Below, in pieces: positions 32,860 through 46,250 of a DNA stretch of 64,000 bases; position 1 is the first letter of the stretch; each line of letters starts with the position of its first letter. Origin of the DNA: Chrysopilus asiliformis (taxonomy: Eukaryota > Arthropoda > Insecta > Diptera > Rhagionidae); the NCBI GenBank assembly GCA_964034945.1, contig OZ035962.1, positions 107,208,034-107,272,033 on the forward strand. Direction: 5' to 3'. Position numbers and translations under genes: made by a program. The notes under the pieces are model-generated. The model was not told where the DNA came from, searched no databases, and saw nothing but the letters and a program-made list of their open reading frames with translations.

Positions 32860-35148
32860 AATGGAAAACGAAAACTAAAAAAAATCAAATTTCTGAAAAA
32901 ATTTCGTACGTCAGTGTTCTTTGGGAAGCAATTAAGGTTTTGGGGAGCAAATGTATACACCCGTGCGCATCAACAGCAGAAATCATACTGAATGACTGTC
33001 GTAGGCTCGCTCCATCGATTGTTAGTCAATCGTTTGATTTCGGCTGCCGAAGTGGCCGTCGTCAACCAACACATATCATTGCGTTGGAGAGTCGAGTAAA
33101 AACGTTCATACATTGATTGTAATCTCGTAAAATTTGAATAAAAATGTTATCGTATTGAGGAGCCAGACGAGCCAAGCAGTGCCGAGGCTTGCTTTAATCC
33201 TTTCAAACCGCAATTCGTTTGTTTGAACTGTAGGTGGCCCATATATGTACCCTGCGATTCGAAAGGGTTAAGGGACCCTCCTGAAATTAATTCTGCAACA
33301 ATTATCAAAAAAAGTTTCTCAAAATTCTCGGTCGATTGAAGAAGATTTAATAAAAATTTTAATCTTAGTGTTCCAGGAGATAATCTTCGCGGGAGCTGAG
33401 GTAGTTACGCCACTGCCAAAATTTTGCCGTTTTTGTTTAAATTATTTTTTGATTATTTACCCAAAAAAAAAACCATTACGTATTGTTTTGGTTGCTAAAG
33501 TTTATTTGCGATCATCAACAATTCATAACATAAGATCAGTGCACCACTCGGCAATAGATAATCTATTTCTTTGGCGTTTCCGGTATTTCATTTAATTTTT
33601 GTTATTTATTTTTAAATCTAATTTATTGGCAAACATTCCCACAGCTGTATTTTTAGATGACCAAATTGAAAAAAAAAATCAAAACGTTGTGCAATTTCAA
33701 AGCGAATCTCTCAGTCGGAATCAAAATGACGCTAAAATAGCGCGAAAAGATTAGGTTTTTCTTTTGCTTTTTGGTTTTCTTTAAGTTCATGGCAATGTGA
33801 TGATATTCTATGCGCACCCAGCACTCCTGACTTTGAGGTGTTACGTGATCAGCATAAGATCGCATTCGCCAATATCAAATTTAGAATAATTCGAAAAAAC
33901 TATAGAGGAAAAACCACCATTACGGCCGATTGATATTAGTCTCAAGTCTAAGTGAATTAAACATTCTTTCCTACGAAGCGATTTATGCAATTAATTTTTA
34001 GCATAAAACATATTGCAGTTGTTGTATAATTCGGTATCGAAATGACAACATGTTGCACAACTTTCTTGAAAAAAATAAAATAAATAAATCTCACATGACA
34101 AAAATCGTGTCATGTGGCTACTGTGAGTTTTTTTTCGCGATCGAGAAAAAATATTGCATTACATTTGATCTGATCTGTGGCAAATAAAACAGAATATTTG
34201 GTTTTAAAGAAAATGTTTTTTTTAATTAAAAAATTTAAATTCCAATCTAAACTTTCGCGGTATTTTGCTTGTTTGAAAAAAATATTACAGGAACCAATTT
34301 TCAGTCTGGCAATTAATTAAGGAATTGTTTACAGACACTGGAAAATTATGTCTCAACATCGGATATGGATATTTTCCTCTGATATAAAATAAACATTTAT
34401 GTACGCGTGGTTTTTTTTTCAAGCGTACATAGCTTGTTTTTTTTTGTTTTTCACGATTAACTCTTTTCCTAATTTCCCATTAATCAGGTGCGGATATGAA
34501 AGTCAGTGAAATCGTTTATCACAAAATCGAAGAAAATTATTGAATCAAATTGTTTATTATAAATAATTTTTTTCCTATAAACCAGAAAAGTGTACTGCTA
34601 GTAGTAGTGATTTATGGGAACTAATTTGGTTTTCTAATTTTCTGAACGAAATTTTTCGTTTCCAGATAGACCTGACCTAGAACTGATTCTTTTTGTTTCA
34701 AGAAATGTAGGTACAAAGACGTTGATTATGTTGCCTAAAAATATTCATGAATTCAAAGAAACATTATTCAAATAACGAACAAAGTCAAAATTTTGAAGGT
34801 ATTTTATGTTATTTGCCTGTGTTTGTAACTCGTAATGCAGGTCAAATGTTAACCGTGTGCTTTTTTTAAATGGTTTCAACGGCTAAAAGTTACCCTAGGA
34901 CAAAAACATTACCGGACAGTTTCTGAAAAAAATATTTAACTCTAAATATTCAAAAAGTTTTACCAACAGAGCAAAACAAAAAAAACAAAAAAAAGGTTCT
35001 CCGATCACCAACCTGCTTTCTTATACGTAAGAAGTTTAGATGAATTTGTTGTCAATTTTACCAATATTGCAAAAGCAGAAAATTAGAAAAGAACAGATAA
35101 ATGTCAATTTAATAAAGATTGAGACTGTAAATTAGTTTAACATTTACG
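32860..35148. other. Unassigned sequence
   Basis: A 9-bp stem (CACATGACA / TGTCATGTG, 34092-34116) is the only structure noted. No coding sequence recognised. Confidence 0.4.
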
Positions 35149-35432
35149 TACTCAGAAAAATGGAGGCTAACTCGACGACCTACATACGGCGTAATTGACC
35201 TCGGGCAGGCGCGCGTTCGCCTGCATGAGGGAAAGTAAAACTTGTGTTGACCTGTGACTGGAGAAATTCTGAAATTAAGCCACCAGCAGGTGAAGTAGGG
35301 CCTTGGGAGCTGCACGAGTTGACCTTAGATAGGCATTTCGAGGATGTAATGTCATGTAATGGAAATCTCTGTTAGCCAGCTAGCGGTCAGAGTTAACCTG
35401 ACAAAAAGTTGACCTGGACATTTTTCTGAGTG
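35149..35432 (+). mobile_element. CACTCAG-ended MITE (family C), copy 2
   Basis: Starts TACTCAGAAAAATGGAGG (first base C to T) and ends CATTTTTCTGAGTG. CG lies on both sides (35147-35148 and 35433-35434). The internal hairpin segment is inverted relative to copies 1 and 3. Confidence 0.8.
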
Positions 35433-35529
35433 CGGTTTACCATAAAATATTGTACAAAAAACTATCATTTTTTCAATTATCGGTGTTTTTTATTCAATTA
35501 TTGGTATTTTTTGATGTGAACAGCACATG

Positions 35530-35844
35530 ACTTTCTTATACAAAATCTACGTTCCTGCTCAATTTATAATCCAACCAATAAAATGTTAGTTTATAATCCA
35601 ACAAATAAAATGTAAATTTTTGACAAAATCTGAAATATCTCGATAACGGTAAAATATATCGTAAAAGGCAAATTTGCAGAGAATTTTAAAATCTTTGATT
35701 CTTCTCTTAAACCAAAAACATGCCTGTAAAATTTCATGACTCAAGCTCTAGTGTTTTTGAGATGTCTTGTACACAAACTGACAGACAGAAATACATTCTT
35801 GTACATTCAATACTTTATTATGCTTCGTATAAGAAAGTAAAAAC
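35530..35844 (+). repeat. Interspersed repeat family D, copy 1 (short form)
   Basis: Begins ACTTTCTTATACAAAATCTACG-like sequence and ends with the complement-like TCGTATAAGAAAGT. It holds CTCGATAACGGTAAAA, AAAATTTCATGAC and a short GACAGACAGA run. It corresponds to the first and last parts of the longer copy at 58932-59825, with the middle deleted. Confidence 0.65.
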
Positions 35845-36980
35845 TGTCCATAAAAAGCATCCCAGATTTATAGAAAGTTGGGGGGAGGGGGGGTTCCGAT
35901 GTCACTGCCCTATTAAATCCCATACGAAAAAATACGTAATCAGGAAGAGTCGTTCGAAAAGACGAAAATTGGCAGGACGTTTATATGGAGGATCTATAAT
36001 GGCGTTTTACGTCTTCCTGTTTTTCTGTTTGCTTATAACTCGAGAACCACTGAACCGATTTATATCAAACGTTAGTATGAGCGTACACGGAGCAACTTTC
36101 GGCCATCAGGATGCCGCAACTTTACCAAATTGAAGGAAAGAAACGAGTGCGGCAAGAGGGGAAAAGTCGCCACTCGAAAAGTGTTCTTCTCGTCTTCTTT
36201 TACGCACACAAACGAAGTCGCTCGTGTAGCACGTCAGCATGCATGTGTGCGTAATTTCATTGAGGCAGTCGGTGCTTAGCCACCGACTCGTAAACATATC
36301 CCAAATAAACAAAAATTGAATGCAAATAATGAAATACCAATTGCACGTAGTTTTATTTTACAGGTAGGTAGGTAAATAACAAAATAACCAGTCCTTATTC
36401 TTCGATTGTTGGCAGTTTCTATTGTGGCAATTGATGTTGCCTCGGTGCTAGCTAGAAAGGGAATGAGCTGGAAATACGACACATATATGAGAACCACACA
36501 CACATGAGCGATCGCTTGTTGTAAACAAGTTTTTGCTACTAAAAAGTGAAGAAGCGTGTACGTCGGAAAGGCATTTTGAGGACCAAAAGTTGCCGCGACG
36601 AGATGAAGCGTGTGCGTTGGCTCTTAGGGAAAGTTTCTTACCTACATGGAGGAAAATATGAGTCAACTCAAAGTACTCATTTTTTCTTATCGCCCTCTCA
36701 ACCGGTAAAGCTTTATCACTATTAGAAAAGTAATCTTCAAAGAACATTTTCACATATACTAAAATCAACATTCTTTTCTATTATATCTCCTTGCAATCTC
36801 GGATTTCGAATTGAATTTAGAGCAAAAAGATTTAAAATTCAATAAAATCTTGCCTTATCCTCGCATGCAAAGTTTCAGGTAAATGTGAGACGTCACGACC
36901 CAGTCTTTGTTAAACTACCCAATTGTCATTTTTTTGGTAGGCCGAACTTTTCATAAACCTGGATAATTCGCAGATAGCAA
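35845..36980. other. Unassigned DNA
   Basis: A segment at 35935-36110 (GCTTATAACTCGAGAACCAC followed by TGAACCGATTTATATC) has the wording of insect repeat tails but matches nothing else in the window. Frames on both strands are not recognised. Confidence 0.35.
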
Positions 36981-37133
36981 AACAGCATTGACCAGGACGC
37001 AAAGGAAATTGGGATGCAAAGCTGGAGAGCATCTGCACGCGGCCGGGACCTCTGGCGATAAATATTGCGGGGGGCCAAGAACGGAAACCGATTGGATCGT
37101 CGAAGAAGAAGACGAAGGATGAGAATAAAAAAA
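36981..37133 (+). pseudogene. RTE-type LINE ORF2 C-terminus, remnant 1
   Basis: The translated frame reads D-x-DAKEIGMQSWRASARGRDLWR, a stop, then ILRGAK. The W-R-x-x-A-R-x-R-D-x-W-R pattern is typical of the far C-terminus of RTE-like ORF2 proteins. A second remnant at 47451 aligns without gaps in this block. Only this tail survives, so it is a 5'-truncated, inactivated copy. The family call is from motif memory. Confidence 0.45.
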
Positions 37134-37193
37134 GAAGAGGAAGAGGAAGAGGAAAAAAAGGACAACGGCCTGTAATTTTGCCTGTAAATTACA

Positions 37194-37465
37194 CACTCAG
37201 AAAAATGTTCAGGTCAACTTTTTGTCAGGTTAACTCTGACCTTACAGAGGTTTCTGTAAGCCAGCTAGCGGTCAGAGTTAACTTATCTAAGGTCAACTCG
37301 TGCAGCTCCCAATGCCCTACTTCACCTGCTGGTGGCTTAATTTCAGAATTTCTCCGACCACAGGTCAACTCAGTTTTACTTGCCCACATGTAGGCGAACG
37401 CGCGCCTGCCCGAGGCCAATTACGCTGTATGTAGGTCGTCGAGTTAGCCTCCATTTTTCTGAGTG
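37194..37465 (-). mobile_element. CACTCAG-ended MITE (family C), copy 3
   Basis: Inverted relative to copy 1 and highly similar to it. CA lies at 37192-37193 and 37466-37467. The ends CACTCAGAAAAATG and CATTTTTCTGAGTG are intact. Confidence 0.82.
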
Positions 37466-39822
37466 CACGTGAAAAATGATTAGGTGGTTTTTTTTAAAAT
37501 TACAACTACAAAAACTCATGTAATAGTAATACCTTATTGGACTCCATTATAAGAAAGTGAAAAAAGAGTATGAATCCCAACAGAAACTTCAGTACACAAC
37601 AAATGAATTCAAATTTAACGATCGATAAATTGTTTCTTGGCACTATCGCCATCGAATGCACAAAAATCCAAGCAAAAACTCTCCATTTCCCCATCAAACA
37701 ACGTAAACAAAATCTCATGGATGTATGAGCAAAGATTTTGATGGAATTTGATAACCTCAGCAGTTCTCGAAATCGCTGAGATTTAGTGGATCTATGCATG
37801 ATGATGATGATGGAAACGTTTCCTATGCTTTGCTGTAATCGCATTACAAAACGAGACCATCGATGTTTGCATTAATTTTGCATAAATCGAAAATTGTTGC
37901 TCAAAGACGAGAGCCGAAAAAAACACAAAATATTGAAGAAATATCAGCCTGACGACATCCGCGAACAAAAAGCACCACAGTAGCAATGCAACAAACAGCA
38001 AAAAAAAAATTATTAGGACTGTTTTTCAACTTTCGATTTCTTAACAAATCCTTGAACTACTTCCAACGGTCTCTCCATCTATCAGCCCAGATTGCTCTCG
38101 CTTGTCGCACACAAGCCTATACTTTGTGAATTTATGTTGGAAATGGGGAAAATGTGCAGTGGAAAAATGTCAACAGTATTTTCTTTTACTGATGCGCTTG
38201 GCAGTGAAAATTTTTCTTCATTGGGGCTTAGAGATTTATCTCCAAACCATCTGGAAGGTGTTTTTTTCTTACATAGTTAGATATTGCGCTCAGCCTGCTT
38301 CCACACGCTTACAAGTTGTTTTCTAGTCACTCTGAAAATTAGCCCCATTCTAGCATCCGTATTTCGGCAAAATATTTTCATAACAAAAATCTGATTGAAG
38401 AGACGACCTCGAAAAAGTTTGGCGGGCATTCTTATCGCTTAACACACAGACATATTATGACAGCCAGCTGAGAAGCGTCAGCTGCGATAAATCACAGAAA
38501 AGTAAAGAACTTTTGGTTAAAATAGCAAAACTGTCACAAAAATTAAAGTGACAAAAAAGGGGTAGGCAAAGTTGCTGGATTTTTGAGTGTTTTTACCGTA
38601 CAAGCGCTTTTGACCGAGGACAGGAAATCGTTAAAGATTCCTTCCGATTCAAACCAGAAGGATGAGCTCTGGAAACTAAAAACATCGCTCCGGCCTCCCG
38701 CTTGCGATTGAAAACAAACGAAAATGCTGGGACGAGTGGAGCATGTGGAAAATATGCCAATACGACAGCATTACCAAAACTAAATTGAAATTACTCGTAG
38801 TCGCCATTAATCACTGTCGGCACAGTTTAACAGCTTTTCGTACACATTCGTTGTAAGTTGTAACTTGTAACACGCCACACGTACACCACATCAATAAAAT
38901 GCCACAAAATAGATTATTGCTCACTGTCTGGATGACTTTATAGCTGGAACTTAACAGATTTTCTGGCGTTTTTTCTACTAAATAAAGTCTTATGATCTTT
39001 TTTGAGTAGTAATTTTAGATGGTAGAAAATTTGCAAGGATGTAAAATTCTGTCAAGTTTGGAAATTTAAGAAATTAATGAGGAAACAAGTTCCCGTTTGA
39101 TAAATTGTGTTTTTGGGGAAAAAAATTGAAACGTTCGGCGAAAATCCGTACATAACTTATTTGAATTTCTCGACCTCTAGGATTTCAATATTTTAATTTT
39201 GGTAATTTTCGACCTATACGTCATATACGTCATATTTGAGTATCTTCATGTCCTTCGTGGTCAGCTCAGTGACAGGGATTTATTGCGTCAGTCTGATCAG
39301 ATTCAGCCATTAGATTATCAAGGTGGAAATTTGATGTTTCCGATCAAAAATTTTTCTTTCGTGGCTTTCAGCACAAGAAAGGCTTCATATTTTCGGTCTC
39401 CTAGAAACGATCTTGAAATTTTTGAATAGAAGATTTAAAAAAGTTTTTAATTCTAATAACTTTAGGCGGCCGGTATAAATTTACAGACATCTACGATAGC
39501 GTGACACGGTATTAAATACCACACAAACAATCGGAGAAAAGTGCGGAGGGGTATCCCCCTCTCGGGTTCAGTTAAATTTTATGATGTGTTTTTTGGACAA
39601 CCCGAGATTTCCTCCTCGTATTTCGGCTGATGAACTTTTAGAGCGACAACACTCTAGATTTTATCATGTGGCAAAACCTTACAAATATCGTAATCTCATC
39701 TATCGTTCACAAGAAAATCAGAAGAAAATTATTACGAAACCTTCACTTGAGAAGATCTAGGTCAGATTTGGGCTGGCCGCTATAATCGGTTTCCATTAAG
39801 AAATGTTTTTTTTATAGTTTCA
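37466..39822. other. Unassigned sequence
   Basis: No recognised gene or repeat. (ATG)n runs near 37797-37813. Confidence 0.4.
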
Positions 39823-39910
39823 GCCAGAATTTAGGGGAATATCCTTCAATGCCGAAGCACAGCTCAGGATAGTCGGAAGAACGAAAGCAGATGTCAGATG
39901 TCCTTTTCAA
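39823..39910 (-). repeat. 3' tail of a LINE (5'-truncated copy)
   Basis: On the minus strand it shares TCCTGAGCTGTGCTTCG and surrounding bases with the segment following the ORF2 stop at 56483. It is therefore the extreme 3' end of the same LINE family. Confidence 0.55.
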
Positions 39911-40379
39911 TATTATTTTTTATTTTTTATAGAAATTATAATGTCCAAAAATTTGAGACTCCTTTTTACCAACTTAATTCGCCAACCATACTTTGCGGAA
40001 AAATTATTTTTTCCAATCAATGATTTCCGAGCTTTTTGTAAACATTCACGATAACAGATAACGTCTTATTTGTTTCATTGCAAATTAGCATAACAAATAA
40101 ACCGAAAAAAATCTATATGGAAGCCCTACATATTATCGACTTACTGCCACTCGTCACTATTCCAAAGCCCTGATATTCCGCTATTGATACTATTTCACGA
40201 TTTTAAATTGCGCACATTAAAGACCTACGCGAATTGGGCACATGTAATTCGGGGTCGACATGGATTCGTGGCGCGCTAATTAAATCGGGAGGCAAACAAA
40301 TTTGCAAGCCAATTAGAATTTTCCCATCAAGGTCACCGCAGCAACATTTGCGAATATTCCAAGCAAAACAAAGCCCCCA
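39911..40379. other. Unassigned sequence
   Basis: Nothing recognised. Confidence 0.4.
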
Positions 40380-41660
40380 AACCCGAATCTGAAGCGAACG
40401 CTAAAAAATCTCGGCCCGATATAATTTAGCACGCAACTATAGTGTTAGTCACCTACGAGTACATCGGCAAAAAGAGATTGGGAATGCCTCACAGTTATCC
40501 CGTGACGAATTATCTCAATACCACGCTGAAAAATTCAAAAAGCGGGCGGGAATGTCACCCAAAATGAAAAAAAAAATGTGCGAGGCCTTCACCACGGAAA
40601 CGCTTCGAGTTCCGCGCTGTGCTGTGGTAATGACCCTGAATGAAGAGGAGTGGGTGGGGGGAGGTGGAGATATTCTAGTTGTGTTGGGGAATTGGCAATT
40701 TCACTAGAATCTAGCTAGAAGATTCAATGCCAGAACGATCAACTCTTTTTTCCGCCATCGCGTCGCACCGCGAGATTCGCAATGATTCCGGGTGTGTTTC
40801 TGGAGGCCAAGAACCAAAGTGAATATCGGATTTCATCGAAGGGTGGCGGAAACACAGACTCAGCGAAAATGGTTGAGACCAGGTTAGTTTTTGTCTGACA
40901 TCCGAGTGAGTTTCTTTCGCAGTACTTACCCCAGAACAACCACTTCGGAGGATTACCGACCAGATGATGTTAATGCACTTTGCCAGAGAAGTCAAAGAAC
41001 GCAATCTACACCATTTCGCTGGGTTTCGACTCCGACTTTGCCACAATCGGAGCACAGCAATGGAAGCTAATTGTAAGAAGCGTCGTAGAAGATCTCTCAG
41101 CTTAGTTAGCTTTGCACGGAAGACGATTTCGCGATCATTTCGCTGGTGGCCGTAAGTTCGTTGCTCTTTTTTCAAACGATTCTGGTTCTGGAGTAGTTTT
41201 TCAGTCGAGCTTAACTTTGGCGGCCGTCAAACACACACACATACACACATACGGGAAGAGGTACGGGGAAAAGTGCTAAAGATTGGGATTGAGACGATTC
41301 ATTGGAGAAACAACGATAAATGTTCTTTGTTCTTTCCTTCGCGAACAAGAAACGTAGCGAACAAGAAACTTAGAGATCTTCGAACCATTCTTCGGGGTCG
41401 ATTTTCCTGCTTGATAGCTACCCTTTTGCCGTCTGTCATCCCCTTTCAACATACTGTGAAGTGAAGTATACGGAAATACCAAGGTTCAAGTTACACCTTG
41501 AGTGTACACGACGACAAATACTTTCAGTTAATAAAACCGCCGCGCCGTAGACTCCAAAACAGGATGCGGGTATTGTTTAGACCGAGGCAACAACCACCTA
41601 CCTGTGAGGCAGCGACCTCCAAGATAGATTGTTGAAAAAGAGTATAAACACGAAAATAGA
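40380..41660 (-). other. GC- and CpG-richer island with a minus-strand splice donor; possible first exon
   Basis: The composition contrasts with the AT-rich surroundings and no transposon is recognised here. On the minus strand a consensus donor (TTCTGGG then GTAAGTACT) sits at about 40935-40925. An open frame crosses it but has no known domain, so a non-coding first exon and promoter is the simplest reading. It might belong to a distal promoter of the yippee-like gene, which lies 28 kb further along the same strand, or to another gene. Inference only. Confidence 0.3.
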
Positions 41661-42639
41661 CCTAGCCACCCTAATCGGTGGAATTCTTGGAAGAAAAGTT
41701 ATGTTCTTGCAAGTGAGAGAGAGAGAGGGAGGCTAATCCAGTTAATCACACTTTGGTATCTTCCCTCGCAATGTCATAAATTTTATCGATTTAGCTGTCG
41801 GCGAATGCAATAGAAACCACCTTGGAAAACTGCCCTGGAATTTAAATCGCAAAGCAAAACATTTTCACCCTAAAAATTAAAAATTCAACATCAAATGTTT
41901 TCTATGCAAATTTCCGTCGTCTACCGTTTGGTTGACAAAGTGTGTTGCAAGCGCAGGCAGGCGGACAGAAAGATCACCCACCTGGGACCTGGGTTAGTCA
42001 GACTATACAGGTATTATTGGTATAGGTACCAAGTTATGAACAAAACATAAGAAACAACTCTGTGGCAGCTGCTTAAGTCGATCGATCTGGTGGTGTGTGG
42101 ATGAATGTTTCGTCGCCAAGACTGTTTGTTGCTGCAATAAAACTGACAAACCATAGATCGAACAGCTGTTGTTGAACAGATGTTGTTTCGTTTTACAATC
42201 CAGACCAGTAAAGGTGGCTCAGCACGGCTACGTGCCTATATCTCAGCCATTATTGGTGATTTTAAGCCAGGCATAGTCGATAACCAGAAACTCGTCTGAC
42301 CACCACATGTGATGTTGTCACATTTTACGACTTTTGTGCAGCCTGCTGTGCAACTAGGGGTAATGTTGCTGATATTTGTTGTTGTTGTTTTTGTCTGTGT
42401 TGCTGACTGCACCCTGGATTGATGTCAATAACACGCGACAATTTTACGATTACAAGGCCTGTAGAACGGAATCAAAACTCTGATCGAGTTGAACAGTACT
42501 TTATGTGGATTAGAAATCAATGTGGAAATTATGTAATTTTTTTTTTGTTAAAAGTTGGAAAATCGACTGAAAAAGGTTTAAAATCGGCTACTAACATTTT
42601 TTTCGGGTCTTTGGATAAAACTTTGTAATATTCTTAGAA
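41661..42639. other. Unassigned sequence
   Basis: Contains a (GA)n run near 41718-41732. Nothing else recognised. Confidence 0.4.
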
Positions 42640-42825
42640 AAAAGGACATGATTCTACATAAAAGTCCCATACATCAAAATCCGATTGGAATAAATTTTAA
42701 AAAATCTTATTGGAAAGTTTGACTTCAAAGTGGAATTTTGGTACAACTGTTCGAATTTTGATACGAATATCACCATACGGGTCTCCAATGATTGCCAGAT
42801 TGGCAATTATAGCTTTTGTTATGTT
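42640..42825 (+). mobile_element. Family B DINE/Helentron-like repeat, 5'-truncated copy 4
   Basis: Matches the last third of the family (CCCATACATCAAAATCCGAT onward) through the hairpin ATTGCCAGATTGGCAAT and the CTTTTGTTATGTT end. Confidence 0.65.
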
Positions 42826-42858
42826 GAATATTTAAAACGAAAACTTGAAAATTAAGTA

Positions 42859-43000
42859 CAGTCGAACCTGGAAATTTGGGATCTTACGAGACTATCCCAT
42901 GGGACCCACTTATCCTATATTCCTACACATGTAAAAAAAACGATCGCACCGAACTATGCGTCTCAGTTATAGAAGTTTCCCACTTACCCAGGTTCGTCTG
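42859..43000. mobile_element. 142-bp pogo/Tigger-like MITE
   Basis: The ends are CAGTCGAACCTGG and CCAGGTTCGTCTG, matching the CAGTYGAACC-type ends of pogo/Tigger elements. TA precedes it. The right flank is TG, so that copy of the duplication is mutated. No coding capacity. Confidence 0.6.
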
Positions 43001-46000
43001 TGTTCATAAAGAATATTACAAGAATTTTCGCAAGTTTTAATTCTACCAAAAAAGAAACACCATCATCGTAGAACGGGATCCGCGTTAAATAACGGTAATA
43101 ATACTGGATACTGTGGTTGAAAAAGGTCATAGCCTTAAGAACAAGCTTTTATTATGTCGAATCAATCGATCTTAGCATCCACAGAAGAGGATTTACCAGA
43201 AATATAGTCACACTTGACAAGATTATATTTCAGAAGCGAATAAAGAACGAAAAAAAACAGCAAATATCACAGCTTCAAAAAGAAGTTGAAGTTGTTTTAA
43301 ACATAACTTATAAAAAAAATGAAGTGGAAAAAATGGCAACCACAGACAGGCAAAAGAAATGTAATAAAAAAAAAGAAAAGTAAAAAAAAAAAGAACCGAA
43401 CCGAATCATCGATGCGATGTGACCTGAACAGCTGTTTCAGTGATATAGCGGTACTCCCTCCCATCGATATCGATGGATACCTGTAGTACCTGTTTATATT
43501 CATTTCTGCGAGGGCCCATTCAGATTGACACCCGCTTCCAAGATATTTCGATTCTTGTCATTTCTGTTCATTTGTTCGTATGGAGTGTGTTTCCCGTGAA
43601 TATTACGGAATCAATGGGTGTTTTTTGGGAAGAATTTTAATAAAACTGCCCTGTTTTTCTCTACGTCACCATTCACAACATTTTAGAATCGTCTAACGTG
43701 CACGACATGCATCACATTATAAGTAAATATTTCCATTATTTACCTTTGATTTCCGTATTGAGCTGGAAAACCCGATATCAGTTGTTGTTTGAAGTCGTTG
43801 GAATACTGCGAAAATCCAGACTCACGCTTCAAAATTTGGTCGTTTTGGCTCATATGGCGAAAAGTGTGAGAATTTCGTTACAAAATCTTCACACTTAAGG
43901 TATCCACGGTACGCGAAATGTTTTTATTTCAGAAAATTGTAATAACGACTATACAAATAGTTGTAGTGACTATAAATATAGCTCTAACGATTAAATAAAA
44001 TAATAGACGAAATTATAGGAACAATTCCTTGTCCGTGAATTCATTAAATATATCTTAAATGTTCTTTCAAGTTCTTCGACTTGTTGAATTTAGACTTATT
44101 GACTGGATTTGCAGTCTTCTTAAGTTGTTGATGATGATTTTGTTTGTGTACAAAAATAAGCACATTAATTTGTTTAAATAAACACCACAAAATCAAATGT
44201 TAACTTTTAGCACTTTCGATTTGCGAGTGAGTGTTCTTTTGTATTTCACTCCTAATTTCACGTAACGTAACGTTTTTTTTTTGTTAACGTTCCTTACGTT
44301 CGTGTTTTATTGGCAATATTTTTATTTATTTTCTCTGCAATTTAATTTCATACACTTTAGCTCGCTTCGACACGTTTTAATTGACAGTTGTAAACTATTT
44401 CAGAAAGCTTTTTGCGTCGTAGTCCAAGTTCAATAAACAACAACAACTGAAAAATTGTTAATAATATTACGAATAAAGTGACAGAAGAAGAATCAGCAGC
44501 AGCAGCACACTAAGCAAACGAGCACCACACACTAAAGATCCAAAAATGTTGAACGAAAATACTTATTCTTTTTTTTTATTTTGATTTTCTTTTTTGTTTC
44601 GCGATAATAACAACAATAGTAATATTAATAAAAATGTTTTGTATAATTTTTTATTTTTCTTCTATATTTTGGCCAAGTGGTGGCTGCTTTTGTTCGTTCG
44701 CGCTTCCGATTATTATTATTTTTTTAATCAATACTTTGAATCGCGTTCTTTTTATTACGTCTATATAATTCGCTTATAAATTCTATATCTATTAGTTGTT
44801 GTGTACAATTTGAATTAACTTTTTTTTTTCTTTATTAAATATTAAAAAGGCAGACTACAGTTACGACGGCGAGCTTTTCCTTCCTAAGATCTAGACGACA
44901 TCAGTAACAAAATTGAACTAAACTGAAAATCGTTCAAGTGAACCTCGGCTAGGTGCCAGTTGAAGGAATAATCGAGCTGAAGCTGTGAAATTGTGAGCTT
45001 TTTTCCATATACACTTTGAAGTTTGTTTTTTCTTCTCTTCTCTTGTTTTATTTTTATTTTTTTTCTTGCTTTTCGTGTGTATCATTTACACGGCCTTTCT
45101 GTATCGTCTTAGAATCGTACAGAAGTAAATGTCAGATAGTGAACTCGCTATATGCAGCAGTAAACTTCATATTTGCCCACATATGTTCTAGTGTTGGTCG
45201 CCTGCGCTTTCCGCGGAGGCCTGGCAATACTTAGCGCAATTTTATATAAGTATAGTAATTCTAACTCGTATATGGACTGCGATAAATTTACTTTGTTTCA
45301 TGTACACTTATCGGAACCAGTTTTAAAACAAAATAAAAGCCCCCAGCTGGTCGCCTGCTTCAATGTGTTCGAATCGGGCTTGGGCATCCAACCCCGATGT
45401 TGTTCACTTCTTTGAAAATCCACGATTTGATGGACCTGCGCTGAACTGGTGGCTGGATCTCTTTATCTCTTCTGTGATAGCAAAGTCCATTATGGGACCG
45501 AAATTCGGGCTGCGGGACTAGTGGGCGACATCAGGTTTCACGTTAGTATGGGGAGCTTTTTCTTGTGTTTTCTATCTACTCCACTGATAATATTGCTTCT
45601 ATGGCGAAAATTATTCAAATCGTGATTCTCTTTTGCGTTGTACCAACAGCAAAACATCTAATTTTATGCTCGTATGTGTGTAGTGGGGGTGTACATAAGC
45701 CCAATTGAACCTGTGTGTGTGTGTGTATGTGATGCAGGCATAAAAAATTTTGGTATACCTCTGGTCTTATGTGTTTGGGATAACTTCAACTTTACTTATA
45801 GCAAACGCGATAGCAAACAGCTGGGAATGAAATGCACAAATGTTTACACAAAAGTACAGGTAGAAACGAAATTAGGACGGTAAAACAAACAGATCTTGTG
45901 TTAAGAATATTCTATTACCTACATAAAAATAAGTTTCAAATTGACATGATTTTCCCAAAATTTTTTTTTTATTAGAAAGAAGCTAAACTATCTCCTAGAC

Positions 46001-46139
46001 TAATCTATTCTAAAATAACAAAACAAAATAATAAAAAATAAAAATGAAAAACAAAATAAAACATAAACATAAGAAAACCTAATATAAAACCTATTAAAAA
46101 TCTAATATGTTTAAACACCTATCACAAAACATAAAAACA
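43001..46139. other. Unassigned sequence
   Basis: No gene recognised. The plus strand at 44380-44550 has the look of an insect 5' leader (AACAACAACAACTG, CAGCAGCAGCAGCAC) but no conserved protein follows. A short inverted repeat AAGCCC...GGGCTT encloses GTTCGAATC near 45340-45390 without forming a tRNA. Confidence 0.35.
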
Positions 46140-46250
46140 TGTAGGGATGAAAGTACAAATGTACCGACCGTGAAGGTCCTGTTGGTGGCAGCGAGGACAT
46201 GTTTCGGATCACGCCACTGATCCTTCATCAGCTCACTAAACGTGAAAATT
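46140..46250. other. Isolated GC-rich island, possible exon
   Basis: About 100 bp of balanced composition inside long A/T runs, open on both strands. The minus frame contains ELMKDQWRDPKHVLAATNRT. The plus frame contains GPVGGSEDMFRITPLI and ends near GTAAAG. I cannot match either to a family. Confidence 0.25.

Noticed and set aside
40711..41175. 154-codon minus-strand ORF
   Set aside because: No domain, low-complexity basic residues, and a better reading as a non-coding first exon with a donor inside the frame.
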